Assembly: GCA_031389585.1 (NCBI GenBank)
Contig: JANMSS010000028.1
Coordinates: 1 to 14,413, forward strand
Direction: 5' to 3'
From: CADEEN01 sp031389585
Lineage (GTDB): Bacteria > Pseudomonadota > Gammaproteobacteria > Burkholderiales > Burkholderiaceae_C
DNA: 14,413 nt
Positions 1 to 8,499 of this stretch are shown here, piece after piece (position 1 is the stretch's first letter; each line of letters opens with the position of its first letter). Made by a program: the position numbers and the translations under genes. The notes under the pieces were generated by a model, which did no database searches, was not told the DNA's origin, and saw only the letters and a list, made by a program, of their open reading frames with translations.

Positions 1-84
1 TACAGCGGCCAGACCGTCAAGGTCGATGGCGACGAGTTGCTGGTGATGAAGGAAGACGACCTGTTCGCAGTCGTCGAGAAGTAA
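1..84 (+). CDS. groES: Co-chaperonin GroES (3' end only)
   Basis: The window opens inside a reading frame that encodes 27 residues, ending in DDLFAVVEK followed by TAA. This matches the C-terminal part of the GroES heptamer subunit, including the GDELLVMKEDD stretch near the end of the family. GroES caps the GroEL cylinder in the cytoplasm and closes the folding chamber. The groEL start lies 42 bases downstream on the same strand, which is the normal groES-groEL operon order. The start, the mobile loop and any upstream heat-shock control elements lie outside the window. The identification is very secure because of the groEL neighbour. Confidence 0.95.
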   Translation, partial: YSGQTVKVDGDELLVMKEDDLFAVVEK

Positions 85-126
85 CCAGCCCCCTCATTCA
101 GATTCGTAGATTTCGGAGATAAAGAC

Positions 127-1785
<1,659 letters not shown>

Positions 1786-1811
1786 TCGACGCTCAAGCGT
1801 GTTTGCACGAA

Positions 1812-1840
1812 GGCCCGCGGCACAAGCTGCGGGCCTTTTT
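1812..1840 (+). terminator. Intrinsic terminator of the groESL operon
   Basis: A 10-bp stem (1812-1821 with 1826-1835, containing one G.T pair) closes an ACAA loop and is followed directly by five T residues at 1836-1840. It sits 27 bases past the groEL stop. This is a textbook rho-independent terminator, and it separates the chaperonin operon from the patatin gene, which therefore needs its own promoter. Confidence 0.88.
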
Positions 1841-1859
1841 CCTTGCGGGTACGCCACGC

Positions 1860-1865
1860 GACAAT
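1860..1865 (+). promoter_or_regulatory. Possible -10 element of the patatin gene (leaderless start)
   Basis: GACAAT resembles a sigma70 -10 hexamer and ends 7 bases before the ATG at 1873. If used, transcription would begin at or next to the A of that ATG and give a leaderless mRNA. No convincing -35 element and no Shine-Dalgarno sequence are visible. This is an inference from position and sequence only. Confidence 0.35.
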
Positions 1866-1872
1866 GCGCGCC

Positions 1873-4095
1873 ATGCTTCGCCTCGTACTCCTGTTCCTGA
1901 TGCTGGCCGCGTTGGTATTCGAAGCGGCCGCGCAGGCGCCGAACGAGGCAGCGCCACGCGCGCGCGTCGGTTTGGTGCTCTCAGGGGGTGGCGCTCGGGG
2001 GCTGTCTCACATCGGCGTACTGAAAGTGCTTGAGGCCGCGCGCATCCCGATCGACGCGATCGCCGGCACCTCGATGGGCGCCATCGTCGGTGGCCTGTAT
2101 GCCACCGGCATGAGTGCCGCCGAGCTGGAGCGCGAACTGCTGCAGGTCAAGTGGGACGCGGTGTTCGCAGCGCGGGTTGAGCGCGAACACCTGTCGCAGC
2201 GGCGCAAGGAAGAAGACTTTGAGATCGCGACGGCGCTAGAGCTGGGCCTGCGCGACTGGACACTGCGGACGCCGACGGGCGCCGTATCGAGCCGGGGCCT
2301 GGAAACACTGCTGCGCCGGTACACGCTGCCCGTGCGCAACGTCCAGACCTTCGATCGGCTGCCGATTGCGTTTCGCGCCGTCGCCACCGATCTCGAAACG
2401 GGAGCGCCCGTCGTCCTCGATCAAGGCGATCTGGCTCTGGCACTTCGCTCGAGCATGAGCGTGCCAGGCGTGTTCCCGCCGACCGAAGTCGAGGGGCGAT
2501 TGCTCGGCGATGGCGGGCTGGTCAACAACGTGCCTGTCGATGTCGCGCGTGCAATGGACGTCGACGTTCTCATCGTCGTCAATATCGGCACGCCCTTGGC
2601 CGGGCGCGAGACACTGGATTCGGTGCTCGGCGTCACGGCACAGATGATCAACATCCTGACCGAGCAGAACGTTCAGCGCAGCCTGGCAACGCTCGGACCC
2701 CGCGATGTGCTGATCACACCCCAGTTGGGCAAGCTCAGTGCCGGCGACTTCGACAAGGCCCGTGAGGCAATTGCACTTGGCGAGCGTGGCGCGCAGGCCG
2801 AACTGGCGCGACTGCGGGCCTATGCCATCACACCCGAAGCCTATTCACAATGGCGCGCTGAGCATCCGAAACAGCGGCGTGCCGATGCGACGATCGGCTT
2901 CGTCGCCTTCGAGGGCACAACCCTGACCAACCCGTCGCGCCTGGCAGCGCAGCTTGAGTCGCAACCCGGTCAGGCCTTTGATCCGGTACGCGCCGAGCGC
3001 GATGCACGCGTGCTGGCCGCAAGTGGCGACTATGTGCGGGCGGACTACCAACTGGTGTCGTCGCAGAGCGGCACGGACGGCCTGGTGTTTGACCTCGAAG
3101 ACAAGCCCTGGGGCCCGAACTACCTGCGGCTTGGACTGGATCTGAGCACCGACTTCAACGGCCGCGGCACCTTCAACCTCAAGCTCAGTCACAACCGCCA
3201 TTGGCTTACCGCCAACGGCACCGAGTGGCGCAACCGCGTGCAGATCGGCGCCGTGCCGTCATTCTTTACCGAGCTGTACCACCCGCTGAACTGGACCGCC
3301 GGGCTGGCCAACGACTGGTTCGTGGCCGCGTACGCCAGCTCTGAACGCCGAGACGGCACGCTGTACGGCGCAGGCGGCAGCGAGCTTGCACGCTTCAAAC
3401 GCACCACCGCGCGCGCCGGCATAGACCTCGGGCAGCCGTGGGGCCGCTTTGGCGAGATACGCATCGGCCTGGGAACGCAGCGCGTGCGTGCCACGCCCAC
3501 GCTTGTCTCAACCGCACTGAGCAACGGGCTCAGCCAGGTGCAAGCCACCGAGACGGGCCTGCGCCTGGCCGTGGTGATCGACCAGCTCGACTTTGCCAAC
3601 TTCCCGCAGCAGGGCTATCGCCTGGTCGGCGAGGCGGCAATTGGCGATGGCAGCAACGCGGGGCGCTTTCAGCGAGTGGAGGCGTCGGCGATGGGCGTGA
3701 AGACCGTTGGCCACCACAGCTTCAACCTGTTCACGTCGGCGCGCGGCGCGAGCCAGCAGCAAGGCGCTGCGCTTGGCCGCTATGCACTCGGCGGCTTTCA
3801 TCAGTTGTCGGGCTACCGCGATGGCCAGCTGCTCGGCAACTATGTGCTGCTGTCTCGACTCACGTGGTACATGCGGTTGTCCGAAGCACCGGCGCTGGCG
3901 CGTGGCTTCTTCGTTGGCGCAAGTGCCGAGGCCGGCAACGCGTACCTTACACGCGATGCGTTGCACGCGAACTCGCTGCGTGCGGGCATGAGCCTGTTCA
4001 TTGGCGCAGACACTCCATTCGGGCCGTTGTACCTGGCATTGACACATGCACCGCGTGGCCAGACCGGCATCGTGCTTTTCGTCGGCCGACCCTGA
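1873..4095 (+). CDS. Patatin-like phospholipase with POTRA and outer-membrane barrel (PlpD-like, type Vd)
   Basis: This is a 740-residue protein with three parts. A signal peptide (about 1-21, hydrophobic, ending ...EAAAQA) leads into a patatin lipase domain. That domain has the oxyanion loop SGGGARG (37-43), the nucleophile motif GTSMG (65-69, Ser67) and the dyad aspartate in GDGG (Asp213). A POTRA-like segment (about 340-410) then precedes a C-terminal barrel (about 413-740) with an Omp85-type lid-loop motif LSGYRDG (645-651). This architecture and length match PlpD of Pseudomonas aeruginosa, the type Vd autotransporter, in which the barrel inserts in the outer membrane and exports the lipase. 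The likely role is a secreted or surface phospholipase A; the substrate is unknown. ATG 1873 is preferred because a -10-like box overlaps the alternative ATG 1864; a TTG at 1843 touches the terminator. The gene stands alone between a terminator and a small orphan gene. Confidence 0.9.
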   Translation: MLRLVLLFLMLAALVFEAAAQAPNEAAPRARVGLVLSGGGARGLSHIGVLKVLEAARIPIDAIAGTSMGAIVGGLYATGMSAAELERELLQVKWDAVFAARVEREHLSQRRKEEDFEIATALELGLRDWTLRTPTGAVSSRGLETLLRRYTLPVRNVQTFDRLPIAFRAVATDLETGAPVVLDQGDLALALRSSMSVPGVFPPTEVEGRLLGDGGLVNNVPVDVARAMDVDVLIVVNIGTPLAGRETLDSVLGVTAQMINILTEQNVQRSLATLGPRDVLITPQLGKLSAGDFDKAREAIALGERGAQAELARLRAYAITPEAYSQWRAEHPKQRRADATIGFVAFEGTTLTNPSRLAAQLESQPGQAFDPVRAERDARVLAASGDYVRADYQLVSSQSGTDGLVFDLEDKPWGPNYLRLGLDLSTDFNGRGTFNLKLSHNRHWLTANGTEWRNRVQIGAVPSFFTELYHPLNWTAGLANDWFVAAYASSERRDGTLYGAGGSELARFKRTTARAGIDLGQPWGRFGEIRIGLGTQRVRATPTLVSTALSNGLSQVQATETGLRLAVVIDQLDFANFPQQGYRLVGEAAIGDGSNAGRFQRVEASAMGVKTVGHHSFNLFTSARGASQQQGAALGRYALGGFHQLSGYRDGQLLGNYVLLSRLTWYMRLSEAPALARGFFVGASAEAGNAYLTRDALHANSLRAGMSLFIGADTPFGPLYLALTHAPRGQTGIVLFVGRP

Positions 4096-4159
4096 CTGAC
4101 GCGAATGGCTGCCGCGGGTGTGACATCTTCACGCCCAGCGCCGAGCACGTATCTTGCGT

Positions 4160-4175
4160 CCCCGCAGCCGCGGGG
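4160..4175. repeat. Short perfect hairpin after the patatin gene
   Basis: CCCCGC (4160-4165) and GCGGGG (4170-4175) form a perfect 6-bp stem around a 4-base loop, 65 bases after the patatin stop. There is no T run behind it, so it is at best a weak or factor-assisted terminator, or a stem in the leader of the next small gene. A chance origin in GC-rich DNA is possible. Confidence 0.35.
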
Positions 4176-4245
4176 CAATGCGTTCGAATCCAGGCCCATA
4201 GACTGCAACCAATCGCTTCCACAGCGCCCGCACGGAGACCCTGAA

Positions 4246-4500
4246 ATGAACACTCAGATTCAAGCCCGATCCGATGGCGGTGTTTCGTGCAGCGATGGCT
4301 GGGCCGTGCGCTTTGTGGCGCCAGACCTGCTCGAGTACAGCCAGGGCCAGGCGGCCTGCCTGGTCAACGTCGGTGCCGCTTCCAGCGATCGCCAACGGCG
4401 CATTTATGCCAGCGAGTCATCGTCCGACCTCTTCCCGCAGCTGCTTGAGCACCTGCAGTCCGCCGTGCGTCACTTCAAGGGCCAGTACGTGGTGGTTTGA
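4246..4500 (+). CDS. Small hypothetical protein (84 aa)
   Basis: I do not recognise the family. The 84-residue product starts MNTQIQARSDGG and ends HFKGQYVVV. It has one Cys in GVSCSDGW and another in QAACLV, no signal peptide, no membrane segment and no metal-binding motif. The residue mix suggests a small folded cytoplasmic domain: beta-like segments (WAVRFVAPDLLEYS, QAACLVNVG) followed by an amphipathic helix (LFPQLLEHLQSAVRHF). ATG 4246 is chosen because GGAG at 4234-4237 lies 8 bases upstream; the frame is open further upstream to 4105 but has no comparable start signal there. Its 3' end overlaps the 3' end of the convergent hydrolase gene by 26 bases. That it is a real gene is likely from the ribosome binding site, but no function can be assigned. 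Confidence 0.6.
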   Translation: MNTQIQARSDGGVSCSDGWAVRFVAPDLLEYSQGQAACLVNVGAASSDRQRRIYASESSSDLFPQLLEHLQSAVRHFKGQYVVV

Positions 4501-5374
4501 GCAGTCGCTCGATGGTCGATGCGATCAGCTGCGGCTGTTCATGCACGATCCAGTGGCTGGCGCCAGCCACGCGCTGCACCAGCAACGGGCTGACGAACGC
4601 CTCGAGGCCATCGAGTAGCGAGGGCGGCAGTGCGGTGTCGGCGTCACCCCACAAGATGGTCGTCGGTACTTTCACAGTCACAAGCTTAGGCGCGAGTTCG
4701 AGCGTATGGATGGCATCGGTGGCTGACCGTGGCGGCTTCATCGGCGACGCTCGGTAGTAGTTCAGCGGTCCCTCCAGCCCTTGCTGCCACAGTGCGCGGT
4801 ATTGCGCGCGCATTTCTTCGCTCAACCACGCCGCACCGCCCATGCTTGTGAAGAACGGCCACAGCCGCGCGAAATCGTTTTCGGCCAGCAACGCCGCCGC
4901 ATCCGGGCGACTGAGAAAGTTCATATAGGCGCTGGCCGCCTGCTGTGCCGGGTTATCGCGCAGCTCGCGCAAAAAAGCGGCCGGGTGCGGCGAGTTGACG
5001 ATCAGCAGCTGCCTGATCAGCTGCGGCCGTTGCGCCGCCAGACTCCAGGCCACCGCACCACCCCAGTCATGGGCCACCAACAGGTCGATCGGTGCGCCGA
5101 TCGCGTCAATCAGCGCCGCAATGTCGTTCACCAGGTGCTTGGCCCGGTAGGCGTCGACGGCGGCCGGTGCGCTCGATCGTTCATAGCCGCGCAGGTTCGG
5201 CGCCACGCAATGCGCGCTGCCCTCCAGCCGCTGCATCACGTCGTCCCAGATGAACGCGCCTTCGGGAAAGCCATGCAGCAACAGCACCCGCTGCGGCGCC
5301 TCGGGCGAGCCATTGGCGCGACACGACATGGTGATGCCGTGCGGCAGCGCCTGATCGAAACAATTGATGCTCAA
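4475..5374 (-). CDS. Alpha/beta hydrolase, epoxide hydrolase / haloacetate dehalogenase type
   Basis: This is a 299-residue cytoplasmic enzyme with the complete alpha/beta-hydrolase core. It has the oxyanion-hole loop HGFPEG (from His34), the nucleophile elbow AHDWGG with Asp103, the acid in GDADTALP (Asp246) and the base in ASHWIVH (His274). An aspartate rather than serine nucleophile, together with HGFPE, is typical of epoxide hydrolases and haloalkane or haloacetate dehalogenases. The cap motif NYYRASP fits the epoxide hydrolase side, where cap tyrosines help open the ring. The substrate cannot be told. The start is uncertain: TTG 5374, with AGGG seven bases upstream, places the first strand correctly. 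GTG 5425 or GTG 5494 would lengthen the N-terminus, the latter overlapping engB by 50 bases. The gene lies directly behind engB on the same strand and may be co-transcribed. Confidence 0.85.
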   Translation of the reverse strand: MSINCFDQALPHGITMSCRANGSPEAPQRVLLLHGFPEGAFIWDDVMQRLEGSAHCVAPNLRGYERSSAPAAVDAYRAKHLVNDIAALIDAIGAPIDLLVAHDWGGAVAWSLAAQRPQLIRQLLIVNSPHPAAFLRELRDNPAQQAASAYMNFLSRPDAAALLAENDFARLWPFFTSMGGAAWLSEEMRAQYRALWQQGLEGPLNYYRASPMKPPRSATDAIHTLELAPKLVTVKVPTTILWGDADTALPPSLLDGLEAFVSPLLVQRVAGASHWIVHEQPQLIASTIERLLKPPRTGP

Positions 5375-5444
5375 CGGAACACCCTGCGCGCTGCGCGCGG
5401 TCCCGCCAGGCGGGAAAATTCGCACTTCGGATGGCCCGTCGTGC

Positions 5445-6101
5445 TCACCCGCGCACCCAGCCGCGCAGCGTGATTGCCGCGTCGTCAACGCCACTCTTCT
5501 TCAGTGCTGAAAACAGCGAAATACTGATATCAGCATCATCGGTGGACAGATCGGCCAGGCCCTCGGTGGCCGCACGCAACGCCGCGTCAGCTTCCTTGCG
5601 CGAAAGCTTGTCAGCCTTGGTCAGCAACACCAGCAGTTTGACTTCGCCGCTGCCCACTCGCGGCGCGACCCAGGCTAGCAACTGGCGATCTAGCTCGGTC
5701 AAACCCAACCGTGGGTCAACCATCAGCACCACGCCCGACAGGCTGCGACGCACCGCCACGTAGCTGGCCATCACCTGTTGCCAGCGCAATTTGGCGGCAC
5801 GCTCGACCGCGGCGTAGCCGTAGCCCGGCAAGTCAGCAAAGTAGGCATCGGGCGCATCCTTGGGCCCGAGGGCAAACAGGTTGATATGCTGCGTGCGCCC
5901 CGGTGTTTTTGAGGCGAAGGCCAGGCGCTTTTGCTGCGCCAAGGTATTGATGGCCGTCGACTTGCCGGCATTGCTGCGGCCGACGAAGGCGATCTCCGGC
6001 AACTCGTGCACAGGCAACTGGTCGAGCTGGCTGGCCGTCGTCAGGAAGCGCGCCGTGTGCGTCCAGGCCAGGGCGGTCTTGGCCTCGGGGGAGGTGTTCA
6101 T
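5445..6101 (-). CDS. engB: Ribosome-biogenesis GTPase EngB (YsxC/YihA)
   Basis: This is a 218-residue cytoplasmic GTPase of the TRAFAC class, needed for large ribosomal subunit assembly. All G motifs are visible: G1 GRSNAGKS (41-48), G2 TPGRT (66-70), G3 DLPGYG (90-95), G4 TKAD in LVLLTKADKL, and the G5-like SALKKSG near the end. The length is normal for the family. ATG 6101 gives the usual short N-terminal arm before the first strand (ELPEIAFVG) and has a purine-rich AGAAGG upstream. The frame stays open much further upstream, but that extension is antisense to the cytochrome c4 gene and is rejected. EngB is divergent from cytochrome c4, an arrangement familiar in betaproteobacteria, and is followed by the hydrolase gene. 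Confidence 0.97.
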   Translation of the reverse strand: MNTSPEAKTALAWTHTARFLTTASQLDQLPVHELPEIAFVGRSNAGKSTAINTLAQQKRLAFASKTPGRTQHINLFALGPKDAPDAYFADLPGYGYAAVERAAKLRWQQVMASYVAVRRSLSGVVLMVDPRLGLTELDRQLLAWVAPRVGSGEVKLLVLLTKADKLSRKEADAALRAATEGLADLSTDDADISISLFSALKKSGVDDAAITLRGWVRG

Positions 6102-6136
6102 TGGGGCCTTCTTGCTCGGTACTGCGGATTCGCCCA

Positions 6137-6155
6137 GGGGCCACGAAGTGGCCCC
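6137..6155. repeat. Perfect 8-bp inverted repeat between engB and cytochrome c4
   Basis: GGGGCCAC (6137-6144) and GTGGCCCC (6148-6155) are exact reverse complements separated by GAA. The element lies in the 148-bp divergent intergenic region, 36 bases upstream of the engB start. It could be a hairpin in the engB leader RNA or a protein-binding palindrome. It lacks a T run in either direction, so it is not a good terminator. Confidence 0.5.
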
Positions 6156-6188
6156 TTCGGGTCCATCACGGCCGCGGGCTGATGCAGC

Positions 6189-6198
6189 ATTGTAAAAT
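6189..6198. promoter_or_regulatory. Possible -10 elements of the divergent engB and cytochrome c4 promoters
   Basis: The AT-rich island ATTGTAAAAT stands out in GC-rich DNA. On the forward strand it contains TAAAAT (6193-6198) and on the reverse strand TACAAT (6194-6189), both plausible -10 hexamers for the two divergent genes. No good -35 hexamer is visible at 16-18 bases on either side, so this is a weak call. Confidence 0.35.
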
Positions 6199-6249
6199 TC
6201 GCCGGTTTTGCGCCCGCCGCAACCTCCATACACCCAGGTCCGCACACCC

Positions 6250-6873
6250 ATGATGAAGGCTCTTGCCACCCTGACCTTGGCTGCCCTGCTCGCCGCGCCG
6301 GCGTTGTCAGCCACGCCCGCCGCGGCGCCCGCCAAGCCCGACCTTGCCAAGGGCCAGACGATCTCGACCCAGGTCTGCGTTGCCTGCCACGCGAGCGACG
6401 GTTCGCGCGGCAGCCCGGCCAACCCGATCCTGGCCGGCCAACACCCCGAGTACCTCGTCAAGCAATTGCAGGAGTTCAAGTCCGGCAAGCGCAACAACGC
6501 AGTCATGAAGGGCTTTGCCGGCACCTTGTCCGACGACGACATGAAGAACGTCGCCGCGTTCTATGCCAGCAAGAGCGCCAAGTCGGGCTTTGCGAAGAAC
6601 AAGGATGGCGTCAAGCTGGGCGAAAAGATCTACCGTGGCGGCATTGCCGACAAGGCCGTGCCGGCTTGCGCCGGCTGTCACAGTCCGAATGGCGCCGGCG
6701 TCCCGGCCCAATACCCGCGAGTCGGCGGCCAGCATGCCGACTACACCGAAGCCCAGTTGGTCGCGTTCCGCAGCGGCGCGCGCACCAACAGTGAGCCGAT
6801 GACCAGCATCGCGGCCAGGATGAGCGACGCCGAGGTCAAGGCTGTGTCCGACTACCTCGCCGGTTTGCGCTAG
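6250..6873 (+). CDS. Periplasmic dihaem cytochrome c4
   Basis: This is a 207-residue exported electron carrier. The signal peptide (about 1-21, MMKALATLTLAALLAAPALSA) is followed by two homologous cytochrome c domains with CVACH (43-47) and CAGCH (140-144). Each domain has a later methionine (in NNAVMKG and NSEPMTS) that fits as the sixth haem ligand. Length and layout are those of cytochrome c4 / c-553, which carries electrons from the bc1 complex to terminal oxidases or other reductases. Two adjacent ATGs (6250, 6253) are possible starts; upstream frame extension lacks start signals. It is divergent from engB and ends in its own terminator. In many betaproteobacteria resB and ccsA cytochrome-maturation genes follow this gene; here they do not. 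Confidence 0.93.
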   Translation: MMKALATLTLAALLAAPALSATPAAAPAKPDLAKGQTISTQVCVACHASDGSRGSPANPILAGQHPEYLVKQLQEFKSGKRNNAVMKGFAGTLSDDDMKNVAAFYASKSAKSGFAKNKDGVKLGEKIYRGGIADKAVPACAGCHSPNGAGVPAQYPRVGGQHADYTEAQLVAFRSGARTNSEPMTSIAARMSDAEVKAVSDYLAGLR

Positions 6874-6895
6874 GGCCGCTTGGCCGTCGCGTGAA

Positions 6896-6920
6896 GGCCG
6901 GTCTCGTACCGGGCTTTTGT
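6896..6920 (+). terminator. Probable intrinsic terminator of cytochrome c4
   Basis: CCGGT (6898-6902) pairs with ACCGG (6908-6912) around a 5-base loop, can be extended by G.C pairs with one bulge, and is followed by TTTTGT. It begins about 23 bases after the stop codon. The position and the T run support a rho-independent terminator of moderate strength. Confidence 0.65.
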
Positions 6921-6972
6921 TTGCAGGCCGCAGCGCCCGCAAGCGACTCGCGGGGCCCGCCCCGGTCGAGCC

Positions 6973-7000
6973 TTCACGATAACGCCATCGCTGGCGTGAA
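6973..7000. repeat. Nested inverted repeat upstream of the 118-aa gene
   Basis: TTCACG (6973-6978) pairs with CGTGAA (6995-7000), and nested inside is ACGCCA (6982-6987) with TGGCGT (6992-6997) around TCGC. The two stems share bases and are mutually exclusive at their edge. The element sits about 75 bases before the gene start in an otherwise featureless 200-base gap and could be an operator or a second terminator stem. Function unknown. Confidence 0.35.
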
Positions 7001-7052
7001 CATGTGCCCGCCGGGCCACGCGCACAAGGCGCAGCGGCCACCGCGCGCCCGT

Positions 7053-7067
7053 TTGACAGGCTAATCT
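7053..7067 (+). promoter_or_regulatory. Possible promoter of the 118-aa gene
   Basis: TTGACA (7053-7058) and TAATCT (7062-7067) both look like promoter hexamers but are only 3 bases apart, so they cannot form one standard promoter. TAATCT ends 6 bases before the ATG at 7074, as expected for a -10 element of a leaderless transcript, and no Shine-Dalgarno sequence is present. This is inference from position. Confidence 0.3.
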
Positions 7068-7073
7068 CGCGTC

Positions 7074-7430
7074 ATGCCTTTCATCACCCGCAACCCTGAC
7101 GGCGCCATTGCCAGCCTGCTGCGCGAGGCACCGTCGGCCGGCGCTGAATTCCTCGCTCCAGACGCGCCCGAAGTCATCGCCTTCCTCGGCGGTGGCAACG
7201 ATGACTTCGGCCGCCTCGACGCCGAATTCGTGCGCGTCATTGAAGACGTGATCGACGCGCTGATCGTCAAGAATGTGATCAACATCACCGACCTGCCCGA
7301 GCTGGCCCAGGCCAAGCTGTTTGCGCGCAAGAGCTTTCGCGAACGCATCACCCTGCATTCGCTGCGCTTGTTCGACGACAGCGGCACGGCCGAGGTCATC
7401 GGCGACACACAGTTCGGCGGCATGCCCTGA
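7074..7430 (+). CDS. Conserved hypothetical protein (118 aa)
   Basis: This is a small cytoplasmic protein without signal peptide or membrane segments. The middle reads as helices rich in acidic and aliphatic residues (AEFVRVIEDVIDALIVKNVI, followed by the DLPELAQAKLFARKSFRER region). This pattern, with a VIEDxIDxLI helix and an ITDLPELAQ motif, resembles small proteins in Pseudomonas and Burkholderiales that automated pipelines sometimes name tryptophan synthase beta-like. No TrpB fold or PLP-binding lysine motif is visible, so I do not accept an enzymatic role. ATG 7074 gives the natural N-terminus MPFITRNPDG. It stands alone between the cytochrome c4 terminator and a convergent gene. That the gene is real is well supported; the function is unknown. 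Confidence 0.75.
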   Translation: MPFITRNPDGAIASLLREAPSAGAEFLAPDAPEVIAFLGGGNDDFGRLDAEFVRVIEDVIDALIVKNVINITDLPELAQAKLFARKSFRERITLHSLRLFDDSGTAEVIGDTQFGGMP

Positions 7431-7463
7431 GCTTGGCGTCCGCCCGGCGGTGACGGCCCGCGC

Positions 7464-7477
7464 CCGGCGCAAGCCGG
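7464..7477. terminator. Weak hairpin between convergent genes
   Basis: CCGGC (7464-7468) pairs with GCCGG (7473-7477) around GCAA, a GNRA-type loop on the forward strand. It lies in the 48-base gap between two convergent genes, where a shared terminator would be expected, but only two T residues follow. It is weak evidence for a terminator. Confidence 0.3.
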
Positions 7478-7478
7478 T

Positions 7479-8009
7479 TCAGCGCACACCGCGCCGGCGG
7501 GCCATTTCGTCGCCCATCGCGCGCAGGCCTTCGGCGCCGATGTGCGCGCGAACCGGCGCAAAGACGTCGCGCTCCTCGAGCGCCATGTGCTCGCGGTAGA
7601 GACTTGCAAATTCCGCCCAGGCCGTTGCCCTTGCTCCGGAATCCGTAACCCACTGGCCCTGCTCGATCTCGGCCAGATGCGCGCGCACACCGGCCCACGC
7701 CTTGGCCATCGCCTGATGCTCTTGCAGCACCCGGTCGGCGCGTGCGGCGTGACCGTTCGCGCGCAACAGCGGCAACACATGCCGCTCCTCGTCTTCATGG
7801 TGCTGCGGTGCGGCGAGGTCGAAGTAGTGCATCACGTCGCGCGCCGCCTGCTGCGCTTGTGGGTCTGCGCCGTGGCCGGCCAGGTGCGCCGACAGGCGTT
7901 CGAGCAGTTGCAGCGTGCGCTCGACCCGTTGATGGCAGGCATCGAGCATCTCGAAGGGCTCATCGAACCCGGCCGCCGGGCCCGCATGCATTTCGATCGG
8001 CGAAGTCAT
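7479..8009 (-). CDS. Hemerythrin HHE-domain protein
   Basis: This is a 176-residue cytoplasmic protein with the four-helix non-haem di-iron fold. Candidate ligands appear in the family order: His26 in LDACHQRVE, His71 and Glu75 in QHHEDEERH, His98 in LQEHQAM, and His141 plus Glu145 in YREHMALEERDVF. Bacterial hemerythrin-like proteins bind O2 or NO at this di-iron site and serve in sensing, storage or iron-sulfur repair; which applies here cannot be told. It lacks the N-terminal ScdA/YtfE domain. ATG 8009 is chosen because GGAG (8018-8015) precedes it by 5 bases. The stop of the SirB2-like gene is only 10 bases upstream, so the two are very likely co-transcribed and translationally coupled. 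The context behind a receptor divergent from nirS suggests a role in nitrosative or low-oxygen conditions (inference). Confidence 0.88.
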   Translation of the reverse strand: MTSPIEMHAGPAAGFDEPFEMLDACHQRVERTLQLLERLSAHLAGHGADPQAQQAARDVMHYFDLAAPQHHEDEERHVLPLLRANGHAARADRVLQEHQAMAKAWAGVRAHLAEIEQGQWVTDSGARATAWAEFASLYREHMALEERDVFAPVRAHIGAEGLRAMGDEMARRRGVR

Positions 8010-8019
8010 CAACGCTCCA

Positions 8020-8427
8020 TCAGCCCAGCCAGTGGCTCAGCACGCCCAGCGGATGATGCGCCATCGCCACCGAGACCATGAACAGGAAGCAGGAGATGGC
8101 GGCGGCATAGGCCAGCGCCCTGCGGCGCCGGGTGCGCGCACGTTTGAGCGCCAGGCCGCCGAGCACGATGTAGAGCACCAGCAGCAGCAGCTTGACGCCG
8201 AGCCAGGGGTCGCGCACCGGTTGCAGCCCGAGCAGCGACCAGAGCACTACGCCGGCGGCCAGCAGCGCCGAGTCGATGGCCACGCTGCTCAGCCGCAATG
8301 CCCCGTGCAGCGGCCAGGTGTGCCCGGCCAGCGCCGCGGCGCCTCGCAGTGCGAAGAGCAGGCCACTGGCCGCCACCAAGGCGAGGTGCGCCGTCTTGAT
8401 TTGCGGGTAGAACTCTGCCAGCGTCAT
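8020..8427 (-). CDS. SirB2-family integral membrane protein
   Basis: This is a 135-residue protein with four hydrophobic stretches (about 12-31, 45-66, 74-94 and 106-126). It begins MTLAEFYPQIKTAHLALVA, the pattern of the SirB2 family, with a conserved His in KTAHLALV and another pair in AMAHHPLG near the end. SirB2 was named as a Salmonella invasion-gene regulator, but the biochemical role of the family is unknown; the conserved membrane histidines would fit metal or haem binding (inference). ATG 8427 has only a weak GGAA upstream. It lies 72 bases after the TonB receptor stop and 10 bases before the hemerythrin gene, so all three probably form one unit. Confidence 0.75.
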   Translation of the reverse strand: MTLAEFYPQIKTAHLALVAASGLLFALRGAAALAGHTWPLHGALRLSSVAIDSALLAAGVVLWSLLGLQPVRDPWLGVKLLLLVLYIVLGGLALKRARTRRRRALAYAAAISCFLFMVSVAMAHHPLGVLSHWLG

Positions 8428-8499
8428 CGCGCGATCAGGTTCCGCCGGGGTCAGGCGGCGGGTTCATCCTGGCCTCGGCATCCGGCACGCTGAAGTGGC

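Noticed and set aside
4781..5473. Forward open frame of 230 codons opposite the alpha/beta hydrolase
   Set aside because: The hydrolase has a full catalytic set on the other strand; this frame is Arg/Gln/His-rich shadow.
6102..6542. N-terminal extension of EngB
   Set aside because: The frame is open, but the added residues are antisense to the cytochrome c4 signal peptide and first haem domain, and EngB is complete from ATG 6101.
7441..7469. Direct repeat CGCCCGGCG at 7441-7449 and 7461-7469
   Set aside because: Nine GC-only bases repeated once in GC-rich DNA is easily chance; no array or mobile-element boundary is near.
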